NCBI GenBank assembly: GCA_004009845.1 | Contig: RMBW01000070.1 | Span: 100,219-164,218 of the forward strand | Length of the DNA stretch: 64,000 nt | Direction of reading: 5' to 3' | Source: Davidsoniella eucalypti | Taxonomy: Eukaryota; Ascomycota; Sordariomycetes; Microascales; Ceratocystidaceae | Shown: in pieces, positions 47,003 to 58,325 of the stretch | Layout: each line of letters begins with the position of its first letter | Position numbering within the stretch: the stretch's first letter is position 1 | The notes under the pieces: generated by a model | What the model was told of the DNA's origin: nothing | Databases searched by the model: none | Seen by the model: only the letters and a program-made list of their open reading frames with translations | Made by a program: the position numbers and the translations under genes

Positions 47003-50000
47003 TTACATCAAACTGCTCCGTCCCCCAATTTCGGAGCTACCTTGGCCGTCTTTCATATCGCCACTCCGCGCCCCAACAAACTCGGTATAGATCTTTTCGA
47101 GACGCATTCGTTCCTTTGCTGAAATACTCGGCCTTGTGTTCTCAAGTGCGGCATGCATATGCTTCCAGCCAATTGTGACGACATCCACACCGCCTGTTGC
47201 CTCTTTCTTGTTGCCATCCTCGCTACCATTGCCATCAACAACGGTCTTGCCTTTGCCACGATCAGAACCAGCTGTGTTTCCTCCACGACCACCAATAGCA
47301 GCCCGTTTGCGAGCGGCTTTGATGGCCTCTAACTTACTTAGAATCGTTGCGTTTTCCGCAAGTTCCGCTGACCGCGTCTGTGGAATTGAATCTGTTGGTT
47401 GGGCCGTACCGTCGTTTGTGCCGTAACGGAACTTGACGAAGCTAGGAATCCCACTGGCTTTGGACTTGTCTGACGATAGATTGGCGCCAGAGACCGTTGC
47501 TCCAAGCTCGGTTTCGGATGCCTGGAGGACATCATGAATGGCTTCCAGCTGGGCATTAGACACCAATGCCTGTAGATCAGCACCAGAGAAACCTTCTGTT
47601 TGACGGCCAAGCTCGGCTAGACCATTGCCTTGGAGAAAGTCTGCATCAAGACGAACCTTCTTGCAGAGCGCACGGATAATATCCTCACGATCTTCCGCCG
47701 TTGGCAGACCGCATAATAGTGATTTGTCCAGACGACCGGGACGCAAAAGTGCCGAATCGATTAGGTCCGGCCGTGATGTAGCTGCAAGTACGTAGACGCC
47801 TGAGAGGCCTTCAGCACCGTCCATCTGTGTTAGCAGCTGGTTGACTACACGATCCGTGACACCGGTTGAATCGTGACCTCTCTTGGGGGCGATAGAGTCG
47901 AACTCGTCAAAGAATAAGACACAAGGCTTGGCAGCCTGTGCACGCTCAAACAGATCTCGAACACTCTTTTCAGATGCACCGATGTACTTGTTGAGGATCT
48001 CGGGGCCTTTGACGCTGATGAAGTTCAGACCACATTCGCCAGCTACAGCACCAGCCAGCATAGTCTTTCCACAGCCTGGATAACCGTACAAGAGCAAGCC
48101 AGAGCGCAGACGCAGCGGGCACTTGGCAAAGATAGGCGCGTATTTGGTTGGGTACTGAAGAGTCTCTAGGAGCACCTGGCGCGTTTCTATTAGACCACCA
48201 ATAGATGCAAAGGTTGTAGTAGACTTTTGTAATGGGACGTTGCGAAGAGTAGCCGGCGTGAAACCCTGTAACGCCTTGTCAAAATCAGCCCGGGTAAGAT
48301 GCAAGGACGCGTCCTCATCATCGGAAGATGCGCTGATAGCCCGGAACATGGCCTCGCTACGGGCTCTAGAGACAAGCATTGATAGATCGACCGGCATGTA
48401 GCCATCGGTGAGACCGGCAATCTCAAGTATATCAAGATCGGCATCTACAATGAAGCCACCACCATCGTTAGCACTTCGCTTGCTTTTCCGCTTGAAAGAC
48501 CGACTGCTGGAGTTTCGGGTCTCCATCCAATCTTCGTCAGCATCTGTGCTCTCGGCTGCACTATCATCGTATACCGTGCTAGGGCGGCTATTCGATTGTT
48601 CAGTATTGTGACGAGGAACATCTTTGAGAACGATGCTACTGAGAATCTGTCGACGTGCTTCCTTATGTGGTGCCTTCATCTCTACTGTGTCACGGACCAT
48701 ATGGCCACCTAGAACCACCTTGTTGATAGTATCTTTGCCACCTGCAGTTGCTAGCAGTACAACGCCAGTGTCTGGCGCACAGTATTGTTTGACTAGGGCG
48801 CATAGGGTCTCACTCAGAATACGGCTCTGACCATTATCGTTGCCTACCTGAAGCTCTGTCTCGACGGGGCATAGCTTATCGACATCATCCAGTATGACCA
48901 GAGCCTTGCCACCCAAGCGCGCACCCCAACTGGCTGCAGTGAAGATACGGACAAGACTATCCTTGACGGTATTAAGTCTCGTCTCATCATTGACAAGAGT
49001 TTTGCATGGGAAGTAGATGGTATGGTACAACTCTTCGGTCCGTAGTTTCTGTGCGATCTTTTTCGCCACCTCGGACTTTCCAGCGCCCATGGGGCCTGTT
49101 AGAAGTGTTGAGGACATGTAGCGTAGTTGGGTATATAGGTTGTCAAGAACCGGTTCTATGCCAGCTAGTACACCGGTAGGGGTTGCCGTGAGATCCCAAT
49201 GCTCAGTTTCCTTAGATGTTGGTGATGGCGGGATCGGTGGCTGTACCTCTATTTGTAGCTTGTCATCAATGCCAGCGACCCAGGCAATCTCATCTTTGCT
49301 GCCTTCGCCGATTTTGATGATGCCACCTTCCCAGCCAGTAGTGTCTTCAAGGCCGGGATACACGCCTAACAAAGCACCGTCAGTGACTGGTCCACTGAAA
49401 AGAAGCCCTGCTTGCTTGGATCCCGAGTATATTTGTCGTATGCGCCGCACTGATTCTTCCTTTTCTGCGCGAGACTCGCCACCAAATTTGAGCCCATGGT
49501 CTTCCTTGGCCCGAGTCGCAAAAGGGAAGACCTTAGCCACCTTTGGCCGGGAAATATGCGTTGGCGCTGCTTGAATTTTGACCACACCACCAACGAGTCC
49601 AGGAGATCCAAACGCCGTACATAACGGAGATGAAAGGGCAATAGACAGGCTGGTAGGTGGGTCGTCCCAGGGTTGTAACCTAGCTACCAATCTGGACTCT
49701 GGCTTTAGGTTGCCCGCATCTTCTGGCTTGATCTTTTTAGGTCCAGTTGACGGACGTAGAAGCTCTACCACTACGTAGTTCACGCCCTTGAGACCACCAG
49801 CATTGATGACTTCAGGCTCGACCCAGACGGTGAAGTCGCGGTTGTTGACAAGGACATCATCCTCGAAGGACTCGGGGTCACAAGCTGCACGATCAAGTCC
49901 ACGTAGATAGATTGACGGCTTCTGTTCTTCACGTAACCTCTTCGCTGTGCCACCGCTGCGTTTTGACTTGGTAGTGCTCGCAACACTCCTTGAGTCAGCG

Positions 50001-50806
50001 CTACGGGTGGCATTATTAGGGCGAACCTTGGGTGCCACAATGACCTCTGCATCGGCGGCAATCTTGACAAAAGCATGTTCGCCAGAAGGCACGGGCTCAA
50101 TAGATGTTACGGTGATGTTTGCGGTTGAAGTAGGCGATAGGTGTACGGTCAAGGAATGCGCAGGGCTTGGCTGGCCAGAAGCTGGAATGTAAGAGGGATT
50201 CGGTACGGCGCGGATCTGCGACAACATGTTGAGCTCGAGAAATGTGGCATGTAGCTCGATAATTTCCCAGTCTTCGGGCGTCAAAGGCTCGATATTGATT
50301 GTGTGTGCCTGTGGCGGATCAACGTGCACAGTGGCCATGACCTTCTGGCCTTCGTGGAGGCCAAGAGTTGTTGCCAGCACCGAGTCGATCTCGACCTGAG
50401 GCACATCGCCGCCTTCACGGGTCTGACCAGCACGAAGATTGGCGTAGTTGTCGCGGCCAACAAGCGAAGCCGTCTTGCGCTTGCTGGACATTCCAGTCCA
50501 GCCCAAGAATACTGATTTGGAGGGCTGTGAGGCTGGAGTTGCGGCGTTGGCGGGGCGGAAGTTGAGCTCGACGACGACATTTTGGGCAGGCTAGAACAAC
50601 ATGGAATGTCAGCAGTGAGAGCTTGTGAGGCGATAGCCATTGGCCCGGAGATGAAGTACAGTGTTGACGCTAACGAGTAGCGACTCTAGAATCGTGGGAA
50701 GATTGACGAGACAGCTCTTCAAGGGCGCTAGAGATAGCTCTGCTGTCGTCGAGCGCGGATTGCGAGCGCGCGGGCGCATCGAGTCGAATAAACCGGAGGC
50801 AAACAT
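47003..50806 (-). CDS. PEX1: Peroxisomal AAA ATPase Pex1
   Basis: Subunit of the Pex1-Pex6 AAA+ motor that extracts monoubiquitinated Pex5 receptor from the peroxisome membrane so matrix import can continue. Exon 1 is 50806-50660, the intron is 50659-50591 (69 nt, GTACTT...CTAG), and exon 2 is 50590-47003, giving 1,244 residues. The join gives SVNT-PAQNVVVELNFRP, the expected Pex1 N-domain. ATG 50806 is the first in frame and has A at -3; ATG 50779 (MRPRARNPRSTTAELSLAPL) is an alternative. The D1 AAA domain has P-loop GPMGAGKS near 546. The D2 domain has GYPGCGKT near 885, Walker B CVLFFDEFDSIAPKR, and the arginine-bearing LLRPGRLDKSLLCGLP. The more conserved D2 is normal for Pex1. It is divergent to MCM7. 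Confidence 0.94.
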
Positions 50807-51498
50807 GATGCAGTCGGGGAAGTCGGTGATATGAGGAAGGCTACGAGACAAACATCAAGAACGAGGCTGAAAAGCGGTTACTTGAAGGCCTCGACGGTTG
50901 GAGAAGTTACCGTAGCCCGGCCTGTTAGCATTTTGTTAAGACGCAGCTGCTTGTTTGCTTTTGCATGTGCCGGCACCGAGGTTAGCGCCACATGCAAGCT
51001 ATTGCATGGATCAGGGTCTGCGAGGCGCTTTCAGCTACATAGCGCACACAGCTGTCGTCAGCTGCAGAATAGCATCTGTGGCAGGTCGGTGGGGCGGCCA
51101 TTAAGAGTTGGGCGCGTTGCGCGACGCGTTCCTTCATTGGAATCCCTGCTGCAACGACGGTTGTTTAGTTAGATGTCAACGAACTGGGCATTAGACTAGC
51201 CTTGCATTTTTGGTAGTGTTTGGAATTTTTTTTGTATTTTTGGATGTAAGAACGCCGCCAATATCGCTCGATATCTGGGCAGCTATACTATAAGAACAAA
51301 AATAGTAATTCAACACCGCCAATTCGACGACTCCAGAATCGGGATTGCCAGCTGTCGCCCCCTCCTGATATCGATATATATTTCTCTGGCCAACATAGCG
51401 CTTTGATATAACGCCCCTCAAAATAGATCCATTGCATCTCTTCGCCAATATAGCCAGAGAGCGAGTGACGCTCCTTACCTTACAGCACAGTAGCCACG
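50807..51498. promoter_or_regulatory. Divergent promoter between PEX1 and MCM7
   Basis: A 692-bp spacer from which PEX1 runs left and MCM7 right. It holds an ACGCGT hexamer at 51124-51129, listed separately, inside a CpG-rich patch (about 51105-51130). The MCM7-proximal half is A/T-richer. An upstream ATG at 50855 on the minus strand opens a 5-codon reading frame ahead of PEX1. Confidence 0.55.
51124..51129. promoter_or_regulatory. ACGCGT (MCB-type) box upstream of MCM7
   Basis: The palindromic MluI hexamer is the classical MBF (Mbp1/Swi6, Cdc10) site that gives G1/S expression to replication genes. It lies 370 bp upstream of the MCM7 ATG. The motif identity is seen directly; its use by MBF here is inferred from the gene downstream. 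A single hexamer can occur by chance. Confidence 0.45.
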
Positions 51499-54076
51499 AT
51501 GCTCCGCACATACAGAGCACCTGTCGACTACGAGCAGCACGAAAGTCAGTCACAAACCGCAGTAGAAACGAACCCTTACACTGTAGATGTAGCTAACCCA
51601 CGAGAACCTCTGATTTAGAGCTGTTCAAGGAGTTCTTCCAAAACTTCAAAACGTCCCCTGCCGAGGAGATTGCCGTACAGCTTGACGGCATCACCATCAC
51701 CGAAAATGACTTCGACGACGACATCATGGACGACGATGTCCAGGCCCAGGCACGGCGAGCTCATCAAAAGGCGAGGCAGGCCGAACAGCAGCCGCGCCAG
51801 AAGTACTACGAGCTACTGCAGAAGCTGTCCAAGCGCGAGATCCAGACCATCCAGATCGATCTAGACGACGTAACGGCCTGGGAAGCGGCAAACCAGTCCG
51901 ATGCCAACCTAGTGTACTCGATCGAGAAGAATACCAAGCATTATGTTGAGGTGGCATCGCGCGCCATTGATTCCGCTATGCCCACCCTTGACGTCTCCGT
52001 TGACGAGAAGGACGACGTTCTCGATGTGCTCATGGCCCGCCGTGTCGATCGTAACCGTCAACTAATGGCTGCCGGCTCTGACAACCCCGATGAGCTCAAC
52101 AACATGTTCCCAGCCGAGCTGACTCGCCGCTACACTCTTGTATTCAAGCCACGCTCCTCAAGTCTTGACTCGAAGAAGGCTCTTGCCGTGCGCCAGATCC
52201 GTGGTGAGCATCTCGGCAAGCTCATCACCATGCGTGCTATTGCGACCCGTGTGTCAGACGTCAAGCCTATAGTCCAGGTCAATGCCTATGCCTGCGAGCG
52301 CTGTGGTTGTGAGGTGTTCCAGCCCGTCACCGACAAGAACTTCAACCCACTCGTGACGTGTCCCTCGGAAGAGTGCAAAAGCACACAGAGTGTTGGCCAG
52401 CTGTACTGGTCGGTGCGTGCTAGCAAGTTTATGGCCTTCCAAGAAGTCAAGGTGCAGGAACTGTCGGACCAGGTGCCTATCGGCCAGATTCCCCGGTCAT
52501 TGACAGTGCTATGCTTCGGCAGTCTAGTGCGCCAGGTCAACCCCGGTGATGTTGTCGACATGGCCGGTGTTTTCCTACCTACTCCGTATACTGGATTCAA
52601 GGCTATGCGAGCTGGTCTGCTGACCGACACATACTTGGAAGCTCATTATATCATGCAGCACAAGAAGGCGTACTCTGAAATGCTTGTTGATTACTCGTTG
52701 ACGGCTCGTATTGATCAATACCGCCAGAGTGGTCAGGCGTACGAACTTCTTGCACGGTCAATTGCCCCTGAAATTTACGGTCACGTTGACGTCAAAAAAG
52801 CGCTGTTGCTGCTTCTGATTGGAGGTGTATCCAAAGAAATGGGTGATGGTATGAAAATCCGTGGCGATATCAATGTCTGCCTGATGGGTGATCCTGGTGT
52901 GGCCAAATCCCAATTGCTCAAATATATCTCCAAGGTTGCTCCTCGCGGTATATACACTTCTGGCCGTGGTAGCAGTGGTGTTGGTCTGACAGCTGCTGTC
53001 ATGCGTGATCCCGTCACAGAGGAGATGATTCTCGAGGGTGGTGCTCTTGTCCTTGCGGATAATGGTATCTGCTGTATCGACGAGTTCGACAAGATGGACG
53101 AGAACGATCGCACTGCTATTCACGAAGTTATGGAACAGCAGACCATCTCTATTTCCAAGGCTGGAATCTCGACTACACTCAATGCCCGTACTTCTATTCT
53201 AGCCGCCGCTAACCCTCTATATGGACGTTACAACCCGCGTCTGTCGCCTGTTGAGAACATTAATCTGCCCGCTGCTCTGCTATCTCGTTTCGATATCATG
53301 TTCCTGCTCCTTGATACCCCCACACGTGAGACCGATGCCGACTTGGCAAAGCACGTTACATTTGTTCACATGCACAACCGCCACCCCGATCTAGACGCCA
53401 ACAGCGTCGTTTTCACGCCCCACGAGGTCCGCTCCTACATCGCTACTGCGCGCCGTTACCGCCCTGTGCTGTTACAGTCAGCTTCAGACTACATGGTCAA
53501 GACTTACGTCAAGATGCGTGACGCACAGCGCCGTGCTGAAAAGCGCGGTGAGCAGTTCACGCACACGACCCCTCGTACGCTACTTGGTATTGTCCGTCTA
53601 GCACAGGCTCTAGCGCGTCTGCGTTTCAGCGACCAAGTCACCAATGACGATGTCGACGAGGCCATTCGTCTGATCGAGGCGTCTAAGGCTAGCTTGGCTA
53701 CTAGCACCGGCCGTGCTGGCCGTTCGCTCAACGCCAGCAGCAAGATTTACAACATTGTCAAGGCTCTGGCTGATTCGGGTGCTTGCAGACCCGAGTTTGG
53801 CCCTGATGAGGAGGAAGATGAGGAAGAAGCTGGCCAGGAAATGTCTCTCCGCAAGGTCAAGGAAAGAGTCATCGCCAAGGGCTTCACCGAAGACCAATGG
53901 ATGCGGGCATTAGCAGAATACTCCGAGCTCGATGTAAGTGGACCCCATCTTCATTATCATTGTTTTAATCACGTACTAACCATATTAACTAGGTCTGGCA
54001 AACAACTGGAAACGGCTCACGACTGGTGTTTATCCATGCCCGGGATATTGACGAGGATGACACTGACATGGAATAA
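51499..54076 (+). CDS. MCM7: Replicative helicase subunit Mcm7
   Basis: Subunit of the Mcm2-7 ring, the core of the CMG helicase loaded at origins in G1. Exon 1 is 51499-51544, intron 1 is 51545-51618 (74 nt, GTCAGT, CTAAC, TTTAG), exon 2 is 51619-53933, intron 2 is 53934-53992 (59 nt, GTAAGT...CTAG), and exon 3 is 53993-54076, giving 814 residues. Mcm7 identity rests on VRQIRGEHLGKLITMRAIAT, RVSDVKPIVQVNAYACERCG, and VPIGQIPRSLTV. The zinc-binding cysteines are CERC near 239 and CPSEEC near 262. The AAA+ core has Walker A GDPGVAKS near 439, Walker B IDEFDKM near 502 and arginine finger LLSRFD near 570. The final exon adds the winged-helix end (VWQTTGNGSRLVF). A possible MCB box lies upstream. 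Confidence 0.96.
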
Positions 54077-55669
54077 GCAAATATCAGACAGACTATCGAC
54101 TATCAGAGGGTGATGGTGTGGAGGAAATACCTCGTAATGACTTGTGCGTTATGGTGAATTGACGGTGGTTAGTTGCTGATTGAGTTATCGCTGGAGGCAC
54201 CAGTTATGAATACACACATAATACATATCTTCTTTTTCAACTCTGTTCATTCTTATCCATTACTACTAAGTCTAAGTCTGGGTAAAATTATTGTCATTTT
54301 TACTAGCTGTCGAACCTCCTATCATTGTTCATGAAAAGACTGTGTTTCTCATCATTATATAGGATATATATACTAGAAACCCATTTTATCTGGTTGAAAT
54401 CTAACCAGCTTTTTAACCGTTGTTTATATCTAACTATAAGGTATCATTGAGATAAACTTGAAAATCACATAACTATTTTGATATCAGAAATACAATGCTT
54501 GAAAATAAAATTTCTTGTTTTCAAGCTTCAAACATTATTTCATGTGTCTTGGGGTTGAAAATATATGTTTCCTTCTATGTAAGAAATGCATTTTTATCAA
54601 GACAATTTATAAAGAATCTAGAAACGGCTTGACTCTATGAGAGTACATTGGTAAGAGATCCTTACATGAATCAAGCCTTTACGCTGAGATGTCAACTTAC
54701 AAAACAAAATCTAGAGTTGGCCTATTCATATAATTTCAGCCTCACACCATGTGAATCTTCGGATGTCCTCCAAGATCCATTGAATGGGGGTGGCATAAGT
54801 CACCACTTGACTTTGTCGGGGTCCAAAACGAGTTTCTTCTGTCCAGAGAAGAGCCAATCCCAAGGCCCGAGTTGGTTTCATGAGCTCTATGGTAACCTCG
54901 TCGATGCAGGAGGGACCACATGTTAGTACCCGAGTGGTAGGTTTTCGTCGTCGTTATCGTGGTTTACTCGGGTCTTCTATATATCTTAGTTAGCTAGAAT
55001 ACGATTACTAACAGCTACATGGCGACTAGCGAGACCATAAATAGTAGAAGCGACTAACTTGGAAGTGGATATGGTTTAGCCGGTAGTTCTAGCTATTGAT
55101 GGCTTGAGTCGGATATGTAGCCCCATTGTGCCAGCTGCTGCATCTGACTGGCCAGGCTGAGCTTGCTCTTGCTCAATACCATACCTGGAAAATGGGAATA
55201 GAGGTATGACAGTATCATTGATATCCACCATGGCTATATCCCGATATTCGATATCTTGATTCACCTTCTGTGAGTACCTCCAATCGGTGTGGGAAGCTAG
55301 ACATTCAGTGGCTGAGTTTTGAGATGTCACGAGAGTTCAGCCAGTCTAGATATCATAGGCATAACTCGGCTTTGCGTAATCTCGACTTCGGTGTCATGGA
55401 TGTCATTTGAATGTAGAATATCTCTGCAGTCGAGAGCCAACTTGATTGCTGCCCCCCCCATTAGCGAGTAATTCTAACTTAATTTGTTTTCTTAAAAAAA
55501 GGTTTCTTATTTTATAGGAAAGGTTCAAAGATATAATACAATTCAATAGTACACTGTGTTTATGACAAGCCAACTTGTCTCGGACGATTTGAGTTTCGAG
55601 ATTCTTGCGACTTCCCCTCTACATTATGTCCTTTTATTTTTTGTCGGCTTCTTCTTTTTCTCTCGTCGT
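54077..55669. other. Intergenic, MCM7 / RSM23 convergent gap with unexplained open segments
   Basis: This 1.6 kb lies between convergent 3' ends. The first 550 bp are A/T-rich. Between 54640 and 55400 there are open segments on both strands: plus 54648-54926, and minus 55330-55076 (contains DWRYSQKVNQDIEYRDIAMV). On the minus strand there is also a TACTAAC branch-like sequence near 54935, followed by a CATAG acceptor-like site and an open run LMKPTRALGLALLW down to about 54732. None is recognised, and no start codon is convincing. A small or decayed minus-strand gene is possible. Confidence 0.35.
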
Positions 55670-57187
55670 TCACATACGTAGATTCCGTAGAGCCATCTTC
55701 TCGATTTCTCCCATGATGCCGGCACCTAGAGTCCACTTCTCACTAACCTCCGTCTCAGTGACGCGTTCACGGAGCAGTCCACTGGCAGCCCAATACTCCA
55801 TCAACACACGCGTCTCCGACTTATCCAGGTGTGGCACTTCGATGACATCGACGGGGGCCAAGACTTTGTCGACGCGAGCATCGTAGCCACGCTCCCACGG
55901 GTTTGCTCGGGGTTTTGATTTCTGGGCAGCCTCTGCCTTGGCCTGGGCTAGTCGTAGGTCTAACGAGGGAATGTGGATGTGGCCGCTGGCGTTGAGAGAC
56001 GCTAGCACAGCACCACCGTTGATCATAGGCTTTGTGCCCTCTAGGGATTCAATGAAGAGGCGTACCAAGGTCAAATCGTGGGCGTGTACGATGTTGAAGG
56101 TGGGATCGCGGTAGGCCGAGTTGCGCATGAAGTGTGCGGCACCGTCGGCAGCCAGCAGGACGGGGGGGCGGCCAGTAACGGTGGTCAGCTCAGTCCATAG
56201 CGCATTGAAGGTAATCCAAGCAAACTCGGACTCCTTGCATGAGGCGACCATGTCGTACAGAGTGGATACTCCGGGTTTCAAATGCGAGAGGTTGGCGGCC
56301 AGTGTGCCGTAGTCACCGACCATGAGAATTTCCCGTAACACGGCTTCGTTGGCGGCGAGAATGCGCTGGAGGAGACTCAGGCAATATGTCGGCTGGTAGA
56401 ACTGAATAGGGTTGGTAGTTTGGGGCACTGGCGAGTATTCGGTATGGGCGTTGGTGAGTTCCATAGCTACAGAGCGACAAGAAAACAAGTAGATTGATCA
56501 GTGTACTGGCTCCTCGTGTACTAATATTGAGTCTTGGGAAACTCTCTTACCTTCGGGAATGTGAATGACAACCCACTTGTTTGTCAAACCAAAGGCTAGT
56601 GCCTCGAGTAGCATTATACTTTTTCCCGTAATTTTATCGCCAGAAATGATGGTGCGCGTCGTCTTCCCGCTCTTCGCTTGCTTGTTCATAGCATTGAAGA
56701 AGTCGACAGCCTGCTTTCTTAGCAGAACATGCGGGCTATGAAACAAGCCCCAGCTCTGGGTTGGCTTGAAAGCCTCCAAACTACGCAGCCGGTCGATAAC
56801 ATCACCGGGGATAGCTACCATCTTTCCGGCATTCCCTTCACTCAGCAAGACCTTTGGTGATAGCGCCGGTGCGCCCTTGATCTCTAACGCATTGTTGTTA
56901 CTCAGCACGATACGTTTACGAAACGCCTTTCGCTCGCCTGGTTCGGGCTTTTTAACCTTGACAATCACCCTGCCCTTCTTGAAGTTCTTCACGACGACCT
57001 TGGGAGGTTTGCGGACGGCCGCGGGAGCAGCTGCAGAGGCTGCAGACGAGGTCGAGAATGGGGCTGCTGATGTAGGGAATGTCGAGGACGGTGTTGGGGA
57101 GTGGCCAAGAACAGAGCCGGCAGCAACGGACAGCGGGCGGGATGGGAAGGCCGTCCGAGTCAAGGTGCGCAGAGCGTTGGACGCCAT
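55670..57187 (-). CDS. RSM23: Mitochondrial small-subunit ribosomal protein mS29 (Rsm23 / DAP3)
   Basis: GTP-binding protein of the mitoribosomal small-subunit head, related to human DAP3. Exon 1 is 57187-56551, the intron is 56550-56467 (84 nt, GTAAGA...GTAG), and exon 2 is 56466-55670, giving 477 residues. The join restores WVVIHIPE-AMELTNAHTEY. Residues 1-~60 are rich in Arg, Ser and Ala without acids (MASNALRTLTRTAFPSRPLS), a mitochondrial targeting presequence. The P-loop is GDKITGKS at 183-190. Downstream FYQPTYCLSLLQRIL, PVLLAADGAAHF and RVLMEYWAASGLL fit the mS29 family. It is divergent to RRS1 with 550 bp between starts. Confidence 0.93.
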
Positions 57188-57737
57188 TGTTGGTGAGCTG
57201 TGTGGAGACGAAGTGCAATTGCTTGACAGGTGATAGGAAATATCAGGAATTGAATTGAAATATGAACCTTAGGGAAGTCAATTGAGTGAATTTGCCCGTC
57301 AGTGAGGTATCACGAAGCTCAACTACCTTGTGCTTCGCAATTATAATACAACACCCACGCCGTATTTTCTGCCTTTCCCTCCATCCAGCCAAAACATCGT
57401 CAAATCCTTGACTTTGGCGGTGGTCAGCAAAGGTGGGCTGCATTTAGCCGACTTTCAACCAGCCTTAATGCAGCTAGATCGGCTTATCGATAAGATCCAC
57501 TTATCGACAAAAAAGTTCGCTCCCTCTACTAGTTTAAGAGAATCTACGATTTTCTTAGTCGCACTACACCGAGAACTCGATCGGACACCTCATTTTTCAA
57601 TCCTCGTTTTCTGCCCCGACATCTTCTAGAACCCGATTCTTTTATATCTCCTGATACAAGTGGAAGCCAAAGTAGTGACGCAATTTCCTTCTCGCACAAA
57701 AAATACCCCTCCACGTCTCGACATATCCTCTTTCACA
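57188..57737. promoter_or_regulatory. Divergent promoter between RSM23 and RRS1
   Basis: A 550-bp spacer serving a mitochondrial ribosomal gene and a cytosolic ribosome-assembly gene. It contains the perfect palindrome CTTATCGATAAG at 57483-57494 and a further CTTATCGA at 57500-57507. A pyrimidine-rich leader precedes the RRS1 ATG. Confidence 0.5.
57483..57507. promoter_or_regulatory. Palindromic TTATC/GATAA site plus half-site
   Basis: CTTATCGATAAG is a perfect 12-bp palindrome followed six bases later by a repeat of its left arm. TTATC/GATAA cores match the WGATAR motif of fungal GATA factors. Binding is inferred only. Confidence 0.35.
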
Positions 57738-58325
57738 ATGGCCATCCCCGGACAAGCCCCCAAACTACCCGTGGCCGTCAACAAGGCCACGCCTTACACC
57801 TTTGACCTCGGCATCTTGACCGCCTTCGACGCCAACCCTCTCCAGATCGACAAGAACGACCTGGAGGGCTCTCTAGCCGCCTCCGCGCGTGACGCCGCCC
57901 AGGCGCTGATCAACCAACTTCTCACCACGTGCCCCGTCACCTCCAGCACTGAAGGAGTAGCCCTAACGCTTCCGCCGCAGGCCACACAGCTACCACGTGA
58001 AAAGCCTCTACCCAAACACAAGGAGCCGACCAAGTGGGAGCGCTTTGCCGCCAAGAAGGGCATCCGTGCCAAGACCCGCGAACAGCGTCGTAACCTCGCC
58101 TTCGACGAGGAGACCCAGACTTGGGCTCCCAAATGGGGCAAGGGCGGTCTTAATAAAAAGGGAGAGGATGATTGGTGCGTGGAGGTTGATATGAAGAAGG
58201 AGGCTGCGCTTAAAGAAGGCCAATCTATTCGTCGTGAGGGCTACCGTGACCGTAAGGAGCATATCAAGCGCAACGAGCGTAGAGAACGCAAGAATACGCG
58301 CATCTCTGATGGCAAGCATAAATAA
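57738..58325 (+). CDS. RRS1: 60S ribosome assembly factor Rrs1
   Basis: Nucleolar factor that, with Rpf2, recruits the 5S RNP to pre-60S particles. Single exon; ATG 57738 gives 195 residues. The frame is open further upstream without an ATG, so this start is firm. The conserved N-terminal region reads PYTFDLGILTAFDANPLQID. The family core is EPTKWERFAAKKGIRAKTRE, then RRNLAFDEETQTWAPKWG. The C-terminus is strongly basic (KRNERRERKNTR), suiting nucleolar localisation. Length matches yeast Rrs1 (about 200). Confidence 0.95.
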   Translation: MAIPGQAPKLPVAVNKATPYTFDLGILTAFDANPLQIDKNDLEGSLAASARDAAQALINQLLTTCPVTSSTEGVALTLPPQATQLPREKPLPKHKEPTKWERFAAKKGIRAKTREQRRNLAFDEETQTWAPKWGKGGLNKKGEDDWCVEVDMKKEAALKEGQSIRREGYRDRKEHIKRNERRERKNTRISDGKHK

